64,000 bases of DNA from UBA7455 sp026713185 (GCA_963665785.1 OY762456.1:434001-498000), one strand, 5' to 3'; shown: positions 51,306-60,754, counted from the stretch's first letter. The notes: generated by a model from the sequence alone, not told the origin. Program-made: numbers and translations.

Positions 51306-51830
51306 ATGGCAACTAAGCAAACGATAAGAGCTAGAGGCTCTAAGCAAGACAAAATGCAACGAAATCTCCGAAGGCAATTATGGAGCCATGTGCCTGATGC
51401 TGAGGTTTGGTCTCGCGCCCCTCCAACAGCGGGTTTCACAACTATTCCGCGTGGACTTACACACGTTATGCAGATAATGGATGACGCATCCAAGGGTAAG
51501 CCCCTATCTGCTACCTACTTCACTCTTTGGTGTTGGGCACGGGATGCTCAAGTAGTCAATGTTAATAGTGCCAACGAACTAGCTTTCGAATCGGGATTCA
51601 CAGGCCAAAGGGCAGAATCAACATGGCGAGAGCGCATGCGATTGCTAGAAAAGTTCGGCTTTATTTTGACGGCAGAAGGACGATATGGTCCTATCTCCCA
51701 CGTGCTAATTCTACATCCGTATTTTGCGGTAAGGCACTTGCTCTCCAGTGGCAAAGTTCAAATGATTCGATACAACGCTTTATTGCAACGTCTCGAGGAT
51801 GTGGGCGCCAGGGAACTGGAGGAGGAATAG
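51306..51830 (+). CDS. Hypothetical protein, possible winged-helix
   Basis: 174 residues from the ATG at 51306 (MATKQTIRARGSKQDKMQRN). A basic N-terminus is followed by GFTTIPRGLTHVMQIMDDAS, YFTLWCWARDAQVVNVNSAN, and ELAFESGFTGQRAESTWRER then MRLLEKFGFILTAEGRYGPI, the last part looking like a winged helix with a following beta strand. Replication or regulatory proteins of mobile elements often look like this. I cannot assign a family. Confidence 0.6.
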   Translation: MATKQTIRARGSKQDKMQRNLRRQLWSHVPDAEVWSRAPPTAGFTTIPRGLTHVMQIMDDASKGKPLSATYFTLWCWARDAQVVNVNSANELAFESGFTGQRAESTWRERMRLLEKFGFILTAEGRYGPISHVLILHPYFAVRHLLSSGKVQMIRYNALLQRLEDVGARELEEE

Positions 51831-52356
51831 GTAATGCTGGTCGGCAACAGATTTCGTGTCGAAAACATGGTTATCGTTTACTGTAATACTCAACTGTATA
51901 ATAGCGATCACCAATAGGTATTGTTCGATTGCACGCCAGTAAACAATCCAGCTCTGAGCAAATTTTTAGCTCCGAGTAAATAATGAGAGTATGCACTCCA
52001 GGCTTGGTACCCAGATCTAAAGTTACTTTGCCGAGAGTTGGCGGTCTCAAACGCATATTAATACACATATGCGCACTTGAATATAACGCTTAGCAAGAGG
52101 GCAAACCACGGCGTCAGAGTTGTGACCATCCATGGGGCAAATGGAATGATTTCGTGAAGTCATTATCATAGCGAAAGTTTTCGTGCTTCTTACTACCTCA
52201 AGGTGCCAACAGTGAAGGTAGGTACAGTTCAACTAAAATGTAGAGGCGATGAACGCTAGACTTCAGACATTCAAGACTTGGATGTTGAATCTAAGGTCGA
52301 ATATTTCGTAAGTAGGTGATTGAAATGTTAAACAAAACAACGTTGAGGAGCTGTTA
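51831..52356. other. Gene-free interval upstream of the RES fragment
   Basis: No credible ORF on either strand and no recognisable repeat. Short minus-strand frames lack family features. GAGGAG at about 52345 is the ribosome-binding site for the next gene. Confidence 0.4.
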
Positions 52357-52665
52357 GTGAAGTACCTCTGCTATCGCTGCGTGGGTGATGCGTATCTACG
52401 TGCCAAGATGTCGAGAGATGGCCAACGGCGGCACTGTACATATTGTGGAAGTGTTGATAATTCCTACTCACTCTGCGAGATGTCGGAGCGAATTAAGTAC
52501 GTTTTTGACCAGCACTATGTACGCACCTCAGACCAACCGAATTCCTTGCAGCACGCAATGATGGCGGATCGCGAATCCGTCTACGATTGGTGGCGCGAAG
52601 GTGAACCTGTTGTCGTCGCTATCATGAATGCGGCCGACATTCCAGAAGAGGCAGCACAAGACTAG
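52357..52665 (+). pseudogene. RES-domain protein, N-terminal part only (truncated by element copy 2)
   Basis: 102 residues from a GTG. KYLCYRCVGDAYLRAKMSRD, RRHCTYCGSVDNSYSLCEMS and ERIKYVFDQHY match the zinc-binding N-terminal domain found before RES toxin domains, which degrade NAD+. The catalytic RES domain is missing, because the gene runs into the inverted repeat of the element at 52663, whose first bases TAG supply the stop codon. No RES sequence is found beyond the element at 54731. Confidence 0.7.
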
Positions 52666-54730
52666 GGTTATTTCATGCTGGAACCTGAGCGCGGAGTCTG
52701 CGACAGCCCGACGGACTGGGGATGGCCATTTTTGGGGTTGAACGGGTGGGGAACATGCGGGCTTGCGAAAGGCGGTCGGGCCTGTGGTCAATGCGCCGTT
52801 TTCCACTGTCGCTGGGATGCCGCGGGAGGCGCTTGGGCATGCTTGCGGTGGGCCGGCGGTACCTCAGTCCGGCAGGAGGATGGCGTCGAGGGCTTCCTTG
52901 CGCCGCATCATGAAGTGCAAGTTGGCTTCGGGGACATGGTGGAAGCCGCGATGGAAAACGATGGCCAGCACGATGTTGTTGAGCGTGGCGTTGTTGGCGG
53001 GGCCATGGCGGGCGCGGATGCGGCTGGCGTCCTCGCCGAGACTCACGTCGCGCCGATAGTGGTTGCCGTTCTCGATTTGCCAGTGGCCGCGGTTCCAGGC
53101 GAGCAACCGTTCGGGGTCCGCCCGGTCCTCTGGAACGGAGGTGATGCCGAAAGCGGTTTCTTCACTGGTTTCGCCGGTTTTCAGGTCGGTGCGCTCGCGG
53201 GTGACGCGGAACACTTGCTGAGCCTTGTCGAAGGCGAGCGTGCGCGGCGGTAGCGTTTGCACATCAATGCGTCGCGCGTCGATGCGCCCATGACCCTGCT
53301 CCGGTTCGGCGCCGTGATGCCGGACGGCCGCGGCGTTCCAGTCGAGGGTGGTGAGCGCCGCGAACGTCTCGGGGCAGTTGCCCTTGACGGCAAGCAGATA
53401 GTCGGCGCCGTGCGTCTCGATGATCGTCCGCTCGTTGTCTCGGGTGGTGTGCAGGGCGTCCAGGGTGATCAGGCAACCGCGCACATCGACATCCTCCAGC
53501 AGCGCCTGGGTCGCGGCGACCTCACCCCCCTCGTCGCGGCAGCAGCGGCTCGCGAGCGGGTGACCGGCGTGGCTCACCAGCGTTACCGTCTCGAAATGGG
53601 TGTCCTCGTTCGTATGGCGGTTGACGCCGCGGATGCGCTTGCCGTCCGCCGCCAGCGCCGGGATGGCCGCCGTCCCGGCGAACCGTGGCGCTGCCCACTT
53701 GCCGAGCACCGCCGCCAAGGCGTCCGGGTCGGTGTCCGCCACCACCCGACAGATCGTCGAGTCCGATGGCGCCACCCAGCGGCCCTCGGTCGGGTGGCGC
53801 CAAGCACCCAGCGCACGCAACGCCTCTTGGTCGAGCAGTTTCGCGAACCGTTCCGTCGCCGCCGGCCCACACAGCCCCGACAATCGCGCCAGGGCGCAAA
53901 TGGCCAGCACTGTCTCCAGCCTGTGCTTCCTGCCTTGGCCGCGGCGGCAGTCCGGCAGCGCCGCGAACAACTCCCGTAGCGAGCGTAACTCCTGGCGCGA
54001 GTACGTCACCTGTGTCGCATGACAGGACCACTCCGGGCAATCCACCGGGTCCGCCAAACGTGCCCGCGCATCCGCACGTAGTGGGCGCACGAACATCTCC
54101 TTGGGCACCTTGTGCGGGTCCGTGTAGGTGCCGTTGTGGCGTGCAAAGCCCTTGGTGCGGCCCACCCGCAGCCAGTTCGAGGCGTCGTAGGCACCGCCGT
54201 GGAAACGCGACGGGTCCACGAAGGTCTCGGCCAACTCCAACGGATGCCCATGCGTCGCCTCCCAGTCCGCGCTCAAGCGCCGCAGGCTGCACCCCAGCAC
54301 CCGCGAGGCCAGGTTCCTGGTCCCCGCCGCTACCGGCAGCATCAAAAACCGCGTGTTGTTGCCGATCAGGTGCAAGCGCCGGAACTGCACCGACCGGTGC
54401 CAGCCCAGCCAGCGATCCCGCGGTGCGCACTTGAACGCTCCCGATTGCCAGCCCAACAGCGCCAGCCAGTGCCCGCGCCACACCGCGACGTGACGCAGCC
54501 CGCGGCCCGCGAACTGCCGAAACCCCAGGTAGTGGTGCCGCGCCATGAGATCGTCCCATCGTCGGCGCTCGTCCGGGCGCGCCAGCCGCACTTCCACCTC
54601 GCCCACGACCAACTGAGTCTTGTCGAATCCATCTGCCATGCCCCTTTATACACAAACCGACACCGAAAAGCCAGCCCCCGCTGTCGCCATCCTGAAATCA
54701 ACACCATGCGGCTAGCGTGAAATAGCCCTG
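52663..54730 (-). mobile_element. ISAs1-type element with DUF4338-fusion transposase, copy 2 (inverted)
   Basis: 2068 bp, the same terminal repeats as copy 1, opposite orientation, near-identical sequence. The 10 bp on the left (AGCACAAGAC) and right (CCTTCACACC) do not match, so this copy lacks a target duplication; adjacent deletion or rearrangement is likely, consistent with the lost RES C-terminus. Its right end marks the boundary of the accessory region. Confidence 0.9.
52864..54639 (-). CDS. Transposase: DUF4338 (DruA-type) domain fused to ISAs1 DDE domain, copy 2
   Basis: 591 residues, identical in sequence to the protein at 39062-40837, with the same DUF4338 N-terminal part (HHYLGF, ETFVDPSRF, YDASNWLRVG) and ISAs1 catalytic part (AADGKRI, LITLDALHT, HWQIENGNHY). 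Because the frame is intact in both copies, the element may still be active. The direction is reversed relative to copy 1. Confidence 0.88.
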   Translation of the reverse strand: MADGFDKTQLVVGEVEVRLARPDERRRWDDLMARHHYLGFRQFAGRGLRHVAVWRGHWLALLGWQSGAFKCAPRDRWLGWHRSVQFRRLHLIGNNTRFLMLPVAAGTRNLASRVLGCSLRRLSADWEATHGHPLELAETFVDPSRFHGGAYDASNWLRVGRTKGFARHNGTYTDPHKVPKEMFVRPLRADARARLADPVDCPEWSCHATQVTYSRQELRSLRELFAALPDCRRGQGRKHRLETVLAICALARLSGLCGPAATERFAKLLDQEALRALGAWRHPTEGRWVAPSDSTICRVVADTDPDALAAVLGKWAAPRFAGTAAIPALAADGKRIRGVNRHTNEDTHFETVTLVSHAGHPLASRCCRDEGGEVAATQALLEDVDVRGCLITLDALHTTRDNERTIIETHGADYLLAVKGNCPETFAALTTLDWNAAAVRHHGAEPEQGHGRIDARRIDVQTLPPRTLAFDKAQQVFRVTRERTDLKTGETSEETAFGITSVPEDRADPERLLAWNRGHWQIENGNHYRRDVSLGEDASRIRARHGPANNATLNNIVLAIVFHRGFHHVPEANLHFMMRRKEALDAILLPD

Positions 54731-54992
54731 CCTTCACACCCCCAACTTGTTCCCAAAACTACCCTTTATAAGCTATAGTCCCAACCAAGGGTATAAAGGA
54801 TAATGCAGTCACCAAAAGAACAACAAACGCAATTCACACATCAACGAAGTAATACAGTATTACCCCGGCAACAAATACCCATTAAAGCAACTTGATTCAT
54901 CCCAACTTCCAATACAGCAGTAAACTTATACCAGATGTCATCGGAAGCCACATCAAACTCACTTGTAACCACCCAAAAAACAGGACCCCAAC

Positions 54993-56216
54993 ATGATCAG
55001 CCTCCTGGGAATCATCAGCCTTCTACTAATAGCATGGCTGCTATCCACCAATCGAAGCGCCATCAACCCAAGAACGGTCCTAATCGCGTTCGCCATACAA
55101 GCCCTGGTCGGTGGTTTCGTCCTTTACTTCCCCCCAGGGAAGCAACTGTTGAGCATAATGGCAGAAGGCGTTTCCAATATTCTGGGGTACAGCACGGTCG
55201 GAATTGATTTCCTGTTCGGCAACCTCAGTGATCAGGGCTGGAACAACATTGGCTTTGTATTTGCCATCCAGGTGTTACCGGTCATCGTGTTTTTCGCATC
55301 GCTTATTGCCGTGTTGTATCACCTGCACATCATGGAATGGGTCATCAGGATTATTGGTGGTGCGCTTCAATTCGCGTTAAAAACCAGCAGGCCGGAATCC
55401 ATGTCTGCGGCCGCCAACATCTTTGTGGGGCAGACGGAAGCGCCGCTGGTGATCAAACCCTTTATAAGGCTGTTGACCCGGTCAGAATTGTTTGCCGTCA
55501 TGGTGGGTGGATTAGCCTCCATTGCGGGTTCGGTCATGGCTGGTTATGCGCTTATAGGCATCAGCCTGGAATATCTGCTGGCTGCATGTTTCATGGCTGC
55601 TCCCGGGGGCCTGATGATGGCAAAAATTCTTGTGCCGGAAACAGGAGCACCAAAGAATTCATTGGAAGAACTGGAAGAGGAAGACATCAAGCCCTATGTC
55701 AATGTCATTGATGCGGCGGCAAGTGGTGCGCTGTCCGGACTTCAACTAGCGCTGAATATCGGTGCGATGCTGCTTGCCTTTACTGCCCTGATCGCCATGT
55801 TGAATGGGTTGTTTGGCTGGGTTGGTGGTGTGGTCGGTATCGATGGGTTATCCATTGAGCTGGTATTGGGTTATGTGTTGTTGCCGGTTGCCTGGACGCT
55901 GGGTATCCCGTGGCACGAGGCACAGATTGCGGGGAGCTTTATAGGCCAGAAACTGGTATTTACAGAGTTTATCGCCTATATCAATTTTACCAGCGTCATG
56001 GCAGACCTGAGTGAACATTCGCAGGCCATTATCACGATCGCACTCTGTGGGTTTGCCAACTTTGCATCGGTTGCCATTCTGCTGGGTGGAATTGGGACTC
56101 TGGCGCCGACCAGACGTCCGGAAATTGCTCAAATGGGTTTACTGGCATTGCTCGCAGCATCACTTGCAAATCTGATGAGTGCCGCGATCGCCGGTCTGTT
56201 TTTATCATTTGGATGA
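54993..56216 (+). CDS. nupC: NupC-type concentrative nucleoside transporter
   Basis: 407-residue inner-membrane transporter that imports nucleosides with H+ or Na+. Typical CNT segments: RTVLIAFAIQALVGGFVLYF, GIDFLFGNLSDQGWNNIGFV, IFVGQTEAPLVIKPFIRLLT (with the GQTEAP signature), GGLASIAGSVMAGYALIGIS, AGSFIGQKLVFTEFIAYINF. Several long hydrophobic helices. This is the first core-like gene after the accessory region. It overlaps the next frame by 4 nt (ATGA). Confidence 0.93.
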   Translation: MISLLGIISLLLIAWLLSTNRSAINPRTVLIAFAIQALVGGFVLYFPPGKQLLSIMAEGVSNILGYSTVGIDFLFGNLSDQGWNNIGFVFAIQVLPVIVFFASLIAVLYHLHIMEWVIRIIGGALQFALKTSRPESMSAAANIFVGQTEAPLVIKPFIRLLTRSELFAVMVGGLASIAGSVMAGYALIGISLEYLLAACFMAAPGGLMMAKILVPETGAPKNSLEELEEEDIKPYVNVIDAAASGALSGLQLALNIGAMLLAFTALIAMLNGLFGWVGGVVGIDGLSIELVLGYVLLPVAWTLGIPWHEAQIAGSFIGQKLVFTEFIAYINFTSVMADLSEHSQAIITIALCGFANFASVAILLGGIGTLAPTRRPEIAQMGLLALLAASLANLMSAAIAGLFLSFG

Positions 56217-56224
56217 CTTGCATC

Positions 56225-57058
56225 ATGGAACTGGCAGCATTGGATTTTCAGGCCGAAGGAACAGACATTCGATTTGTGGAATCTCTGCGCAACACCGGCT
56301 TTGGCGTTCTGGAGAATCATCCGCTTGATCTGGACCTGATCGCATCCATTTATGAACACTGGCATGACTTTTTCAAAAGCAGCAGACCATCCTCATATGT
56401 GTTGAAGCGGGATACCCAGGATGGGTTTTTTTCCATGGCCGATGCGGAGTCTGCCAAGGGCTTTGATGAACAGGACATCAAGGAATACTTTCATTTCTAT
56501 ACCTGGGGTCAATGTCCAGAAGACCTGCGGGATGAGTTGATGACCTACTACCGTGCCGCCCATGATTTTGCCGCTACACTGCTGTCCTGGATAGAGCAAC
56601 AATCCCTGCCGGAGCTGGCGGATGGTTACAGTGAGCCGTTGTCAGACATGATCGTCGGTAGTGATATGACCTTGCTCCGGATTTTGCACTACCCACCGCT
56701 CACAGGAAATGAAAGCGCCGTGCGCGCTGCTCCCCATGAAGACATCAATCTGTTGACAATTCTGCCTGTCGCCAGCGCCCCTGGCCTGCAGGTGCTGGGC
56801 ACTGATGGAAACTGGAATGAGGTGCCCTGCGACATCAACCAGGTGGTGGTGAATACTGGTGATATGTTGCAGGAAGCTTCCAACGGCTATTTTCCATCGA
56901 CAACTCACCGCGTGATTAATCCCCGGGGAAAAGACATGCAGGAGTCCAGGATGTCTCTTCCCATATTTCTGCATCCAAGACCAGAGGTTGTGCTCTCGAA
57001 ACGATATACGGCGGAAAGCTACCTGAATGAAAGGCTTCGGGAACTGGGTGTCGTCTAA
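56225..57058 (+). CDS. 2-oxoglutarate/Fe(II)-dependent oxygenase (IPNS-like)
   Basis: About 277 residues. The fold and metal ligands of isopenicillin-N-synthase-like dioxygenases are visible: SLRNTGFGVLENHPLDLDLI at the start, APHEDINLLTILP with H-x-D, FPSTTHRVINPRG with the distal His, and SRMSLPIFLHPRP with the 2OG-binding Arg. The ATG at 56225 gives a natural start; an upstream ATG at 56213 overlaps the nupC stop. Co-transcription with nupC suggests a substrate related to nucleosides or imported metabolites, which is inference. Confidence 0.85.
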   Translation: MELAALDFQAEGTDIRFVESLRNTGFGVLENHPLDLDLIASIYEHWHDFFKSSRPSSYVLKRDTQDGFFSMADAESAKGFDEQDIKEYFHFYTWGQCPEDLRDELMTYYRAAHDFAATLLSWIEQQSLPELADGYSEPLSDMIVGSDMTLLRILHYPPLTGNESAVRAAPHEDINLLTILPVASAPGLQVLGTDGNWNEVPCDINQVVVNTGDMLQEASNGYFPSTTHRVINPRGKDMQESRMSLPIFLHPRPEVVLSKRYTAESYLNERLRELGVV

Positions 57059-57075
57059 GCGGTGTTTAACGAGAC

Positions 57076-57340
57076 GATTTCTACTGGTGTATCCCTGCTC
57101 CGGGTGTCAACTTGGACAATATCCACCGGTTTATCCCGGCTCCACTCTGGATGTAAACATGGACAATATCTACCGGGTAATCCCGTCTCCGGGTGCCTAA
57201 CTGGACAATATCCACCGGTAAATCCCGGCCCCGTGTGCCACCCTGGACTATATCTGCCGGTTTGACCCAGCGCTGGGCGCCAACCCTGGACAATATCTAC
57301 CGGGTTATCCCCATGCCAGACACCAACCGGGAAATAATAC
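57076..57340. repeat. Degenerate tandem repeat, about 43-bp unit, about six copies
   Basis: Units read GGACAATATCyACCGGTwAA then TCCCGGCyCCGGGTGyCAAC-like sequence. GGACAATATC or a near form begins copies at about 57115, 57161, 57205, 57246 and 57288, with a partial copy before the first. The array starts just after the oxygenase gene and runs over the 3' end of the SDR gene. Translation in any frame is repetitive and not family-like. Confidence 0.75.
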
Positions 57341-58079
57341 CGCCAATCCGCCTCGTGATCGTCCGCGGTTGCAACTGTGACAACATGACGGCGGTTTTGT
57401 TGGGGGCACCTGGAATCCGGATGGTTTCCCTGGACATCAGGGCTTCAAAACCTTCTTCCGCCACCTCATCCGGTGAACTGACAAGAAGGGAGGGTAATGC
57501 GTCTGCCAGTTGTTCGGTTGACCGGGTCCTGGTTACACCGGGGCAGAGAACTGTAACGGAGACGCCGGATCCACGTAGCTGTTCAGACAGTGACTCCGAA
57601 AGTGACAGGACATATGCCTTGCTTGCCGCATAGATGTCCATGCCAGGTATGGGCTGGAAAGCGGCTACCGAGGCGACATTCAATATTCTCCCGCAGTCAC
57701 GGGCGATCATGCCGGGGAGGAAATGGTGTGTCAGCCGGGTCAGAGACTGGGTGTTGACCTGCAGTAGATCCTCGATGTCTGCAATGGAGTGATCGTTCAG
57801 GTTTCCTCTAAGTATGATCCCGGCGTTGTTGACCAGGATATCCACCGGCAACCGGAGCTTCTCGACCTCTGCAATCAAATGGCTGGCGCCTTCCGGTTTG
57901 GACAGGTCCGCGGTAACGATTTGGGCGTTGTCCGGATTGGCAAAAGTCTGCCTGACCTCATCAAGCGATGTCTGGTCTCTCCCGCTAATAATGAGATTGA
58001 ATTCCTGGTCAGCAAACTTCCGGGCGAGGGCTGCGCCAATGCCGGAAGAAGCGCCAGTGATAAGGCAGGTTCCTTTCAT
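57297..58079 (-). CDS. Short-chain dehydrogenase/reductase (SDR)
   Basis: 260-residue NAD(P)-dependent oxidoreductase. Rossmann motif CLITGASSGIGAALARKFAD, NNAGIILRG, the catalytic Ser in ILNVASVAAFQPIPG, and YAASKAYVLSLSESL with Tyr and Lys. This is the classical SDR layout; the substrate cannot be told. The last 15 or so codons lie in the tandem-repeat array, so the C-terminus (GGIISRLVSGMGITR) may be partly repeat-derived. Confidence 0.9.
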   Translation of the reverse strand: MKGTCLITGASSGIGAALARKFADQEFNLIISGRDQTSLDEVRQTFANPDNAQIVTADLSKPEGASHLIAEVEKLRLPVDILVNNAGIILRGNLNDHSIADIEDLLQVNTQSLTRLTHHFLPGMIARDCGRILNVASVAAFQPIPGMDIYAASKAYVLSLSESLSEQLRGSGVSVTVLCPGVTRTRSTEQLADALPSLLVSSPDEVAEEGFEALMSRETIRIPGAPNKTAVMLSQLQPRTITRRIGGIISRLVSGMGITR

Positions 58080-58126
58080 AAGACCGGGAGATAGTTGTTT
58101 TATGGAAATCTATCTTAACAGGATTG

Positions 58127-58172
58127 AAAAAGAGATCCCCAACCATAAAGAGGGATAGAGGATGGGGATCTC
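58127..58172 (-). terminator. Rho-independent terminator after the HAD gene
   Basis: On the minus strand, GAGATCCCC (58172-58164) pairs perfectly with GGGGATCTC (58140-58132), followed at once by TTTTT. It sits about 75 nt downstream of the HAD phosphatase stop and 50 nt upstream of the SDR start. Confidence 0.7.
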
Positions 58173-58245
58173 ATGCATAACGTTGGGGAAGGACACGCCA
58201 TGCGGTGCGAATTATATTAATGGCTTTATTGGTGTCAATAGTTTT

Positions 58246-58935
58246 TTAAGACCAATTTGAAATAAATGCACATAAATCCCTGTAACTCGAAAAAATATGG
58301 TCTGCGCGGGACAGATCCTGGCTGTCGACGTAGGGGCTCAACAGGGCACAAACCTGCATTTCAGCACGTTTTGCCGCTTCAACCCCGTTGGGTGAGTCCT
58401 CGAATGCGATGCAGTGTTGCGGCGCCACCTGAAGTTGGTCTGCACACAACAAAAATATGTCTGGGTCGGGTTTTGATCTGGATAATTTTGGGTGATCTCC
58501 ACTGATAACAACGTCAAAAAGATCAGCCCAGGGCCGGTCTTCGAGTTTCAGATCTCTTATGGCTGCATGAGAACTGGTGGCTAATCCCAGTGGGATACCT
58601 GCCTGTTTGATTGCGGTAACGAACTGACCCGCGGCATCGATTTCACTGACATCAGCAAATAGTTCCAACAGGTGTATTTCACGCTGTGCCAGGTATTCAC
58701 TGGCTGATAAAGGCAAAGCGTATTCGTCTAAAACCAGTTGTGCGCTCCGGGTGGAAGAACCGCCCATGGACCGTTTCTTCAGTTCCGGGGTGTAAATACA
58801 GCCAAATTGATCCAGTACGCGTTGGGAAGCGACAGAATATAAGGGTTCTGTATCCAGCAGAGTCCCATCCAGGTCGAATATTACAGCGCCAGGCGGCTGT
58901 GCAAGAATGTGTTCTGTAAAGGCCTGTGGTGTCAC
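58246..58935 (-). CDS. HAD-superfamily hydrolase, beta-phosphoglucomutase/phosphatase-like
   Basis: 229 residues. HAD motif I VIFDLDGTLLDTEPLY (nucleophile and acid-base Asp), motif II LGLATSSHAA, motif III Lys in PKLSRSKPDPDIFLL, motif IV IAFEDSPNGVEAAKRA. The cap after motif I is the alpha-helical C1 type of phosphoglucomutase and small-molecule phosphatases. The substrate is unknown. It ends with a good terminator at 58127-58172. Confidence 0.9.
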   Translation of the reverse strand: MTPQAFTEHILAQPPGAVIFDLDGTLLDTEPLYSVASQRVLDQFGCIYTPELKKRSMGGSSTRSAQLVLDEYALPLSASEYLAQREIHLLELFADVSEIDAAGQFVTAIKQAGIPLGLATSSHAAIRDLKLEDRPWADLFDVVISGDHPKLSRSKPDPDIFLLCADQLQVAPQHCIAFEDSPNGVEAAKRAEMQVCALLSPYVDSQDLSRADHIFSSYRDLCAFISNWS

Positions 58936-59080
58936 TGTAATAAAAGGGTCCCGAAAAGTCTCAATTGGCTGTTTGGCAATTAATTCAGATAGTTTAATAT
59001 AGCGGGTTTTTTATTATCGCTCCATAAACGCATGGTTAGTTTCTGCGAGCGATGGAAATAACTTTTCAGTTGAGGAAAAA

Positions 59081-60016
59081 ATGATCGAGATTACTCATTT
59101 GAAGAAACTGTTTGGAGAGTTGGTTGCGGTAGATGACATCTCTTTCAAAGTAGTTCCCGGTGAGATACTGGGTTTTCTTGGACCCAATGGCGCTGGCAAG
59201 TCCACCACGATGAAGGTGATTACAGGATTCCTGTCACCGAGTTCAGGATCAGTCAGTATTTGGGGCAGCGATATAGAAACAGACACACTCGCGGCACAGA
59301 AACACATAGGCTACCTGCCTGAGGGTGCACCCTGTTACGAGGAGATGACGCCGCGTTCGTTCCTGCGGTTCATTGCCAGAATAAGAGGTTTTTCCGGTGA
59401 CGATGTCGACACGGTAGTGCGCAGGGTTGTGGCGACGTTGTCTCTGCACTCTGTGATAGACCAGCGTATCGAAACACTGTCCAAGGGATTCAAGAGACGG
59501 GTAGGACTTGCCCAGGCTATTCTCCACGATCCGGAGGTGTTGATACTGGATGAACCGACTGACGGGCTCGACCCGAACCAGAAGCATCAGGTGAGAGAGA
59601 TGATCAGGGGTCTGTCCAAAGACAAGATTGTGATCATCTCGACACACATACTGGAAGAGGTTACCGCGGTATGCAATCGGGCGGTGATCATCGCCAACGG
59701 CAAAATAGTGGCGGACTGTTCACCGGAGGAACTGGAAGCCAGGTCCCGCTATCATCAGGCGATTACCTTGAATGCCAGCAGTGAATCGGATGTGCAGTCC
59801 ATTGCGGAATTTCTTGCTGGTGTGCAGGGTGTTGCAGAAGTCGAGGTCGATGGACTTGAACTCATTGCCATTCCGCAAGATCAGCAGAATGGATTGCTGG
59901 CCAAAGTGATCGAAGGGGTAGGCAGTAAGGGTCTTGCTGTTTCGGGTTTATACCAGGAGAAAGGTCGACTGGATGAAGTCTTCCGCCAGATCACGGAGGA
60001 AGTCGATCATGTTTGA
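59081..60016 (+). CDS. ABC transporter ATP-binding protein (GldA-like)
   Basis: 311 residues. Walker A FLGPNGAGKSTTMKVITG, a Q-loop region GYLPEGAPCYEEMTP, ABC signature LSKGFKRRVGLAQAIL, Walker B VLILDEPTDGLDPNQ, H-loop IISTHILEEV. The C-terminal extension (LLAKVIEGVGSKGLAVSGLY) is typical of exporters with a separate permease. It is first in a four-gene operon with a permease, a GldG-type auxiliary protein and a DUF4340 protein. It overlaps the permease gene by 8 nt. Confidence 0.94.
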   Translation: MIEITHLKKLFGELVAVDDISFKVVPGEILGFLGPNGAGKSTTMKVITGFLSPSSGSVSIWGSDIETDTLAAQKHIGYLPEGAPCYEEMTPRSFLRFIARIRGFSGDDVDTVVRRVVATLSLHSVIDQRIETLSKGFKRRVGLAQAILHDPEVLILDEPTDGLDPNQKHQVREMIRGLSKDKIVIISTHILEEVTAVCNRAVIIANGKIVADCSPEELEARSRYHQAITLNASSESDVQSIAEFLAGVQGVAEVEVDGLELIAIPQDQQNGLLAKVIEGVGSKGLAVSGLYQEKGRLDEVFRQITEEVDHV

Positions 60017-60752
60017 TAAAACGTTGATTCACATCATTATCAAGCGAGAGTTTGCCAGTTACTTCGCAACACCTATAGCCTATGTATTCATACTCATCTT
60101 TCTGATGCTGTCCGGTGTTTTTACTTTTTATATCGGCAACTTCTATGAGCGCGGCCAGGCTGACCTCACGGCTTTCTTCAGTTTTCACCCATGGCTGTAC
60201 CTGTTTCTAGTACCCGCGGTCTCGATGAGACTCTGGTCGGAAGAAAGAAAATCAGGATCTGTAGAATTGCTGATGACCTTGCCCATCAAAAGACTGGATG
60301 TGGTGGCCGGCAAGTTTCTGGCCGCATGGTTTTTCACCGGCATCGCATTGTTACTGACTTTTCCCATGTGGATAACGGTCAATTATCTGGGCGAACCGGA
60401 TAACGGCGTGATTATGGCCAGCTATATCGGCAGTTGGCTGATGGCCGGCGGATTTCTGGCAATAGGGTCCTGCACTTCGGCTATCAGCAAGAGTCAGGTC
60501 ATTGCGTTTATCCTGTGCGGCGTTTTGTGTCTGATGTTTGTCCTGGCGGGATTTCCGATGGTGCTGTCTGTATTCAAGGGATGGGCTCCCGCGATGCTGG
60601 TTGATACTCTGGCGAGTCTGAGTTTCCTGACGCATTTTTCATCAATTTCAAAGGGTGTGCTGAGTCTCAGGGACTTGCTGTACTTTGTGTCGATGATTGT
60701 ATTCTGGCTACTGGCAACCATGGTCGTTGTCGACCTTAAGCAGGGAGAATAG
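60009..60752 (+). CDS. ABC transporter permease (GldF-like)
   Basis: About 247 residues. I start it at the ATG at 60009 (MFDKTLIHIIIKREFASYFA) since the longer frame from 59934 lies within the ATPase gene. Six hydrophobic segments are seen, for example AYVFILIFLMLSGVFTFYI, LYLFLVPAVSMRLWSEE and ALLLTFPMWITVNYL. ERKSGSVELLMTLPIKRLDV is the conserved ABC2-type coupling stretch. It follows the gldA-like gene and precedes the GldG-like gene by 2 nt. Confidence 0.92.
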   Translation: MFDKTLIHIIIKREFASYFATPIAYVFILIFLMLSGVFTFYIGNFYERGQADLTAFFSFHPWLYLFLVPAVSMRLWSEERKSGSVELLMTLPIKRLDVVAGKFLAAWFFTGIALLLTFPMWITVNYLGEPDNGVIMASYIGSWLMAGGFLAIGSCTSAISKSQVIAFILCGVLCLMFVLAGFPMVLSVFKGWAPAMLVDTLASLSFLTHFSSISKGVLSLRDLLYFVSMIVFWLLATMVVVDLKQGE

Positions 60753-60754
60753 CG

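Noticed and set aside
52653..54740. Target-site duplication for element copy 2
   Set aside because: The 10 bp on each side (AGCACAAGAC and CCTTCACACC) do not match and do not match those of copy 1.
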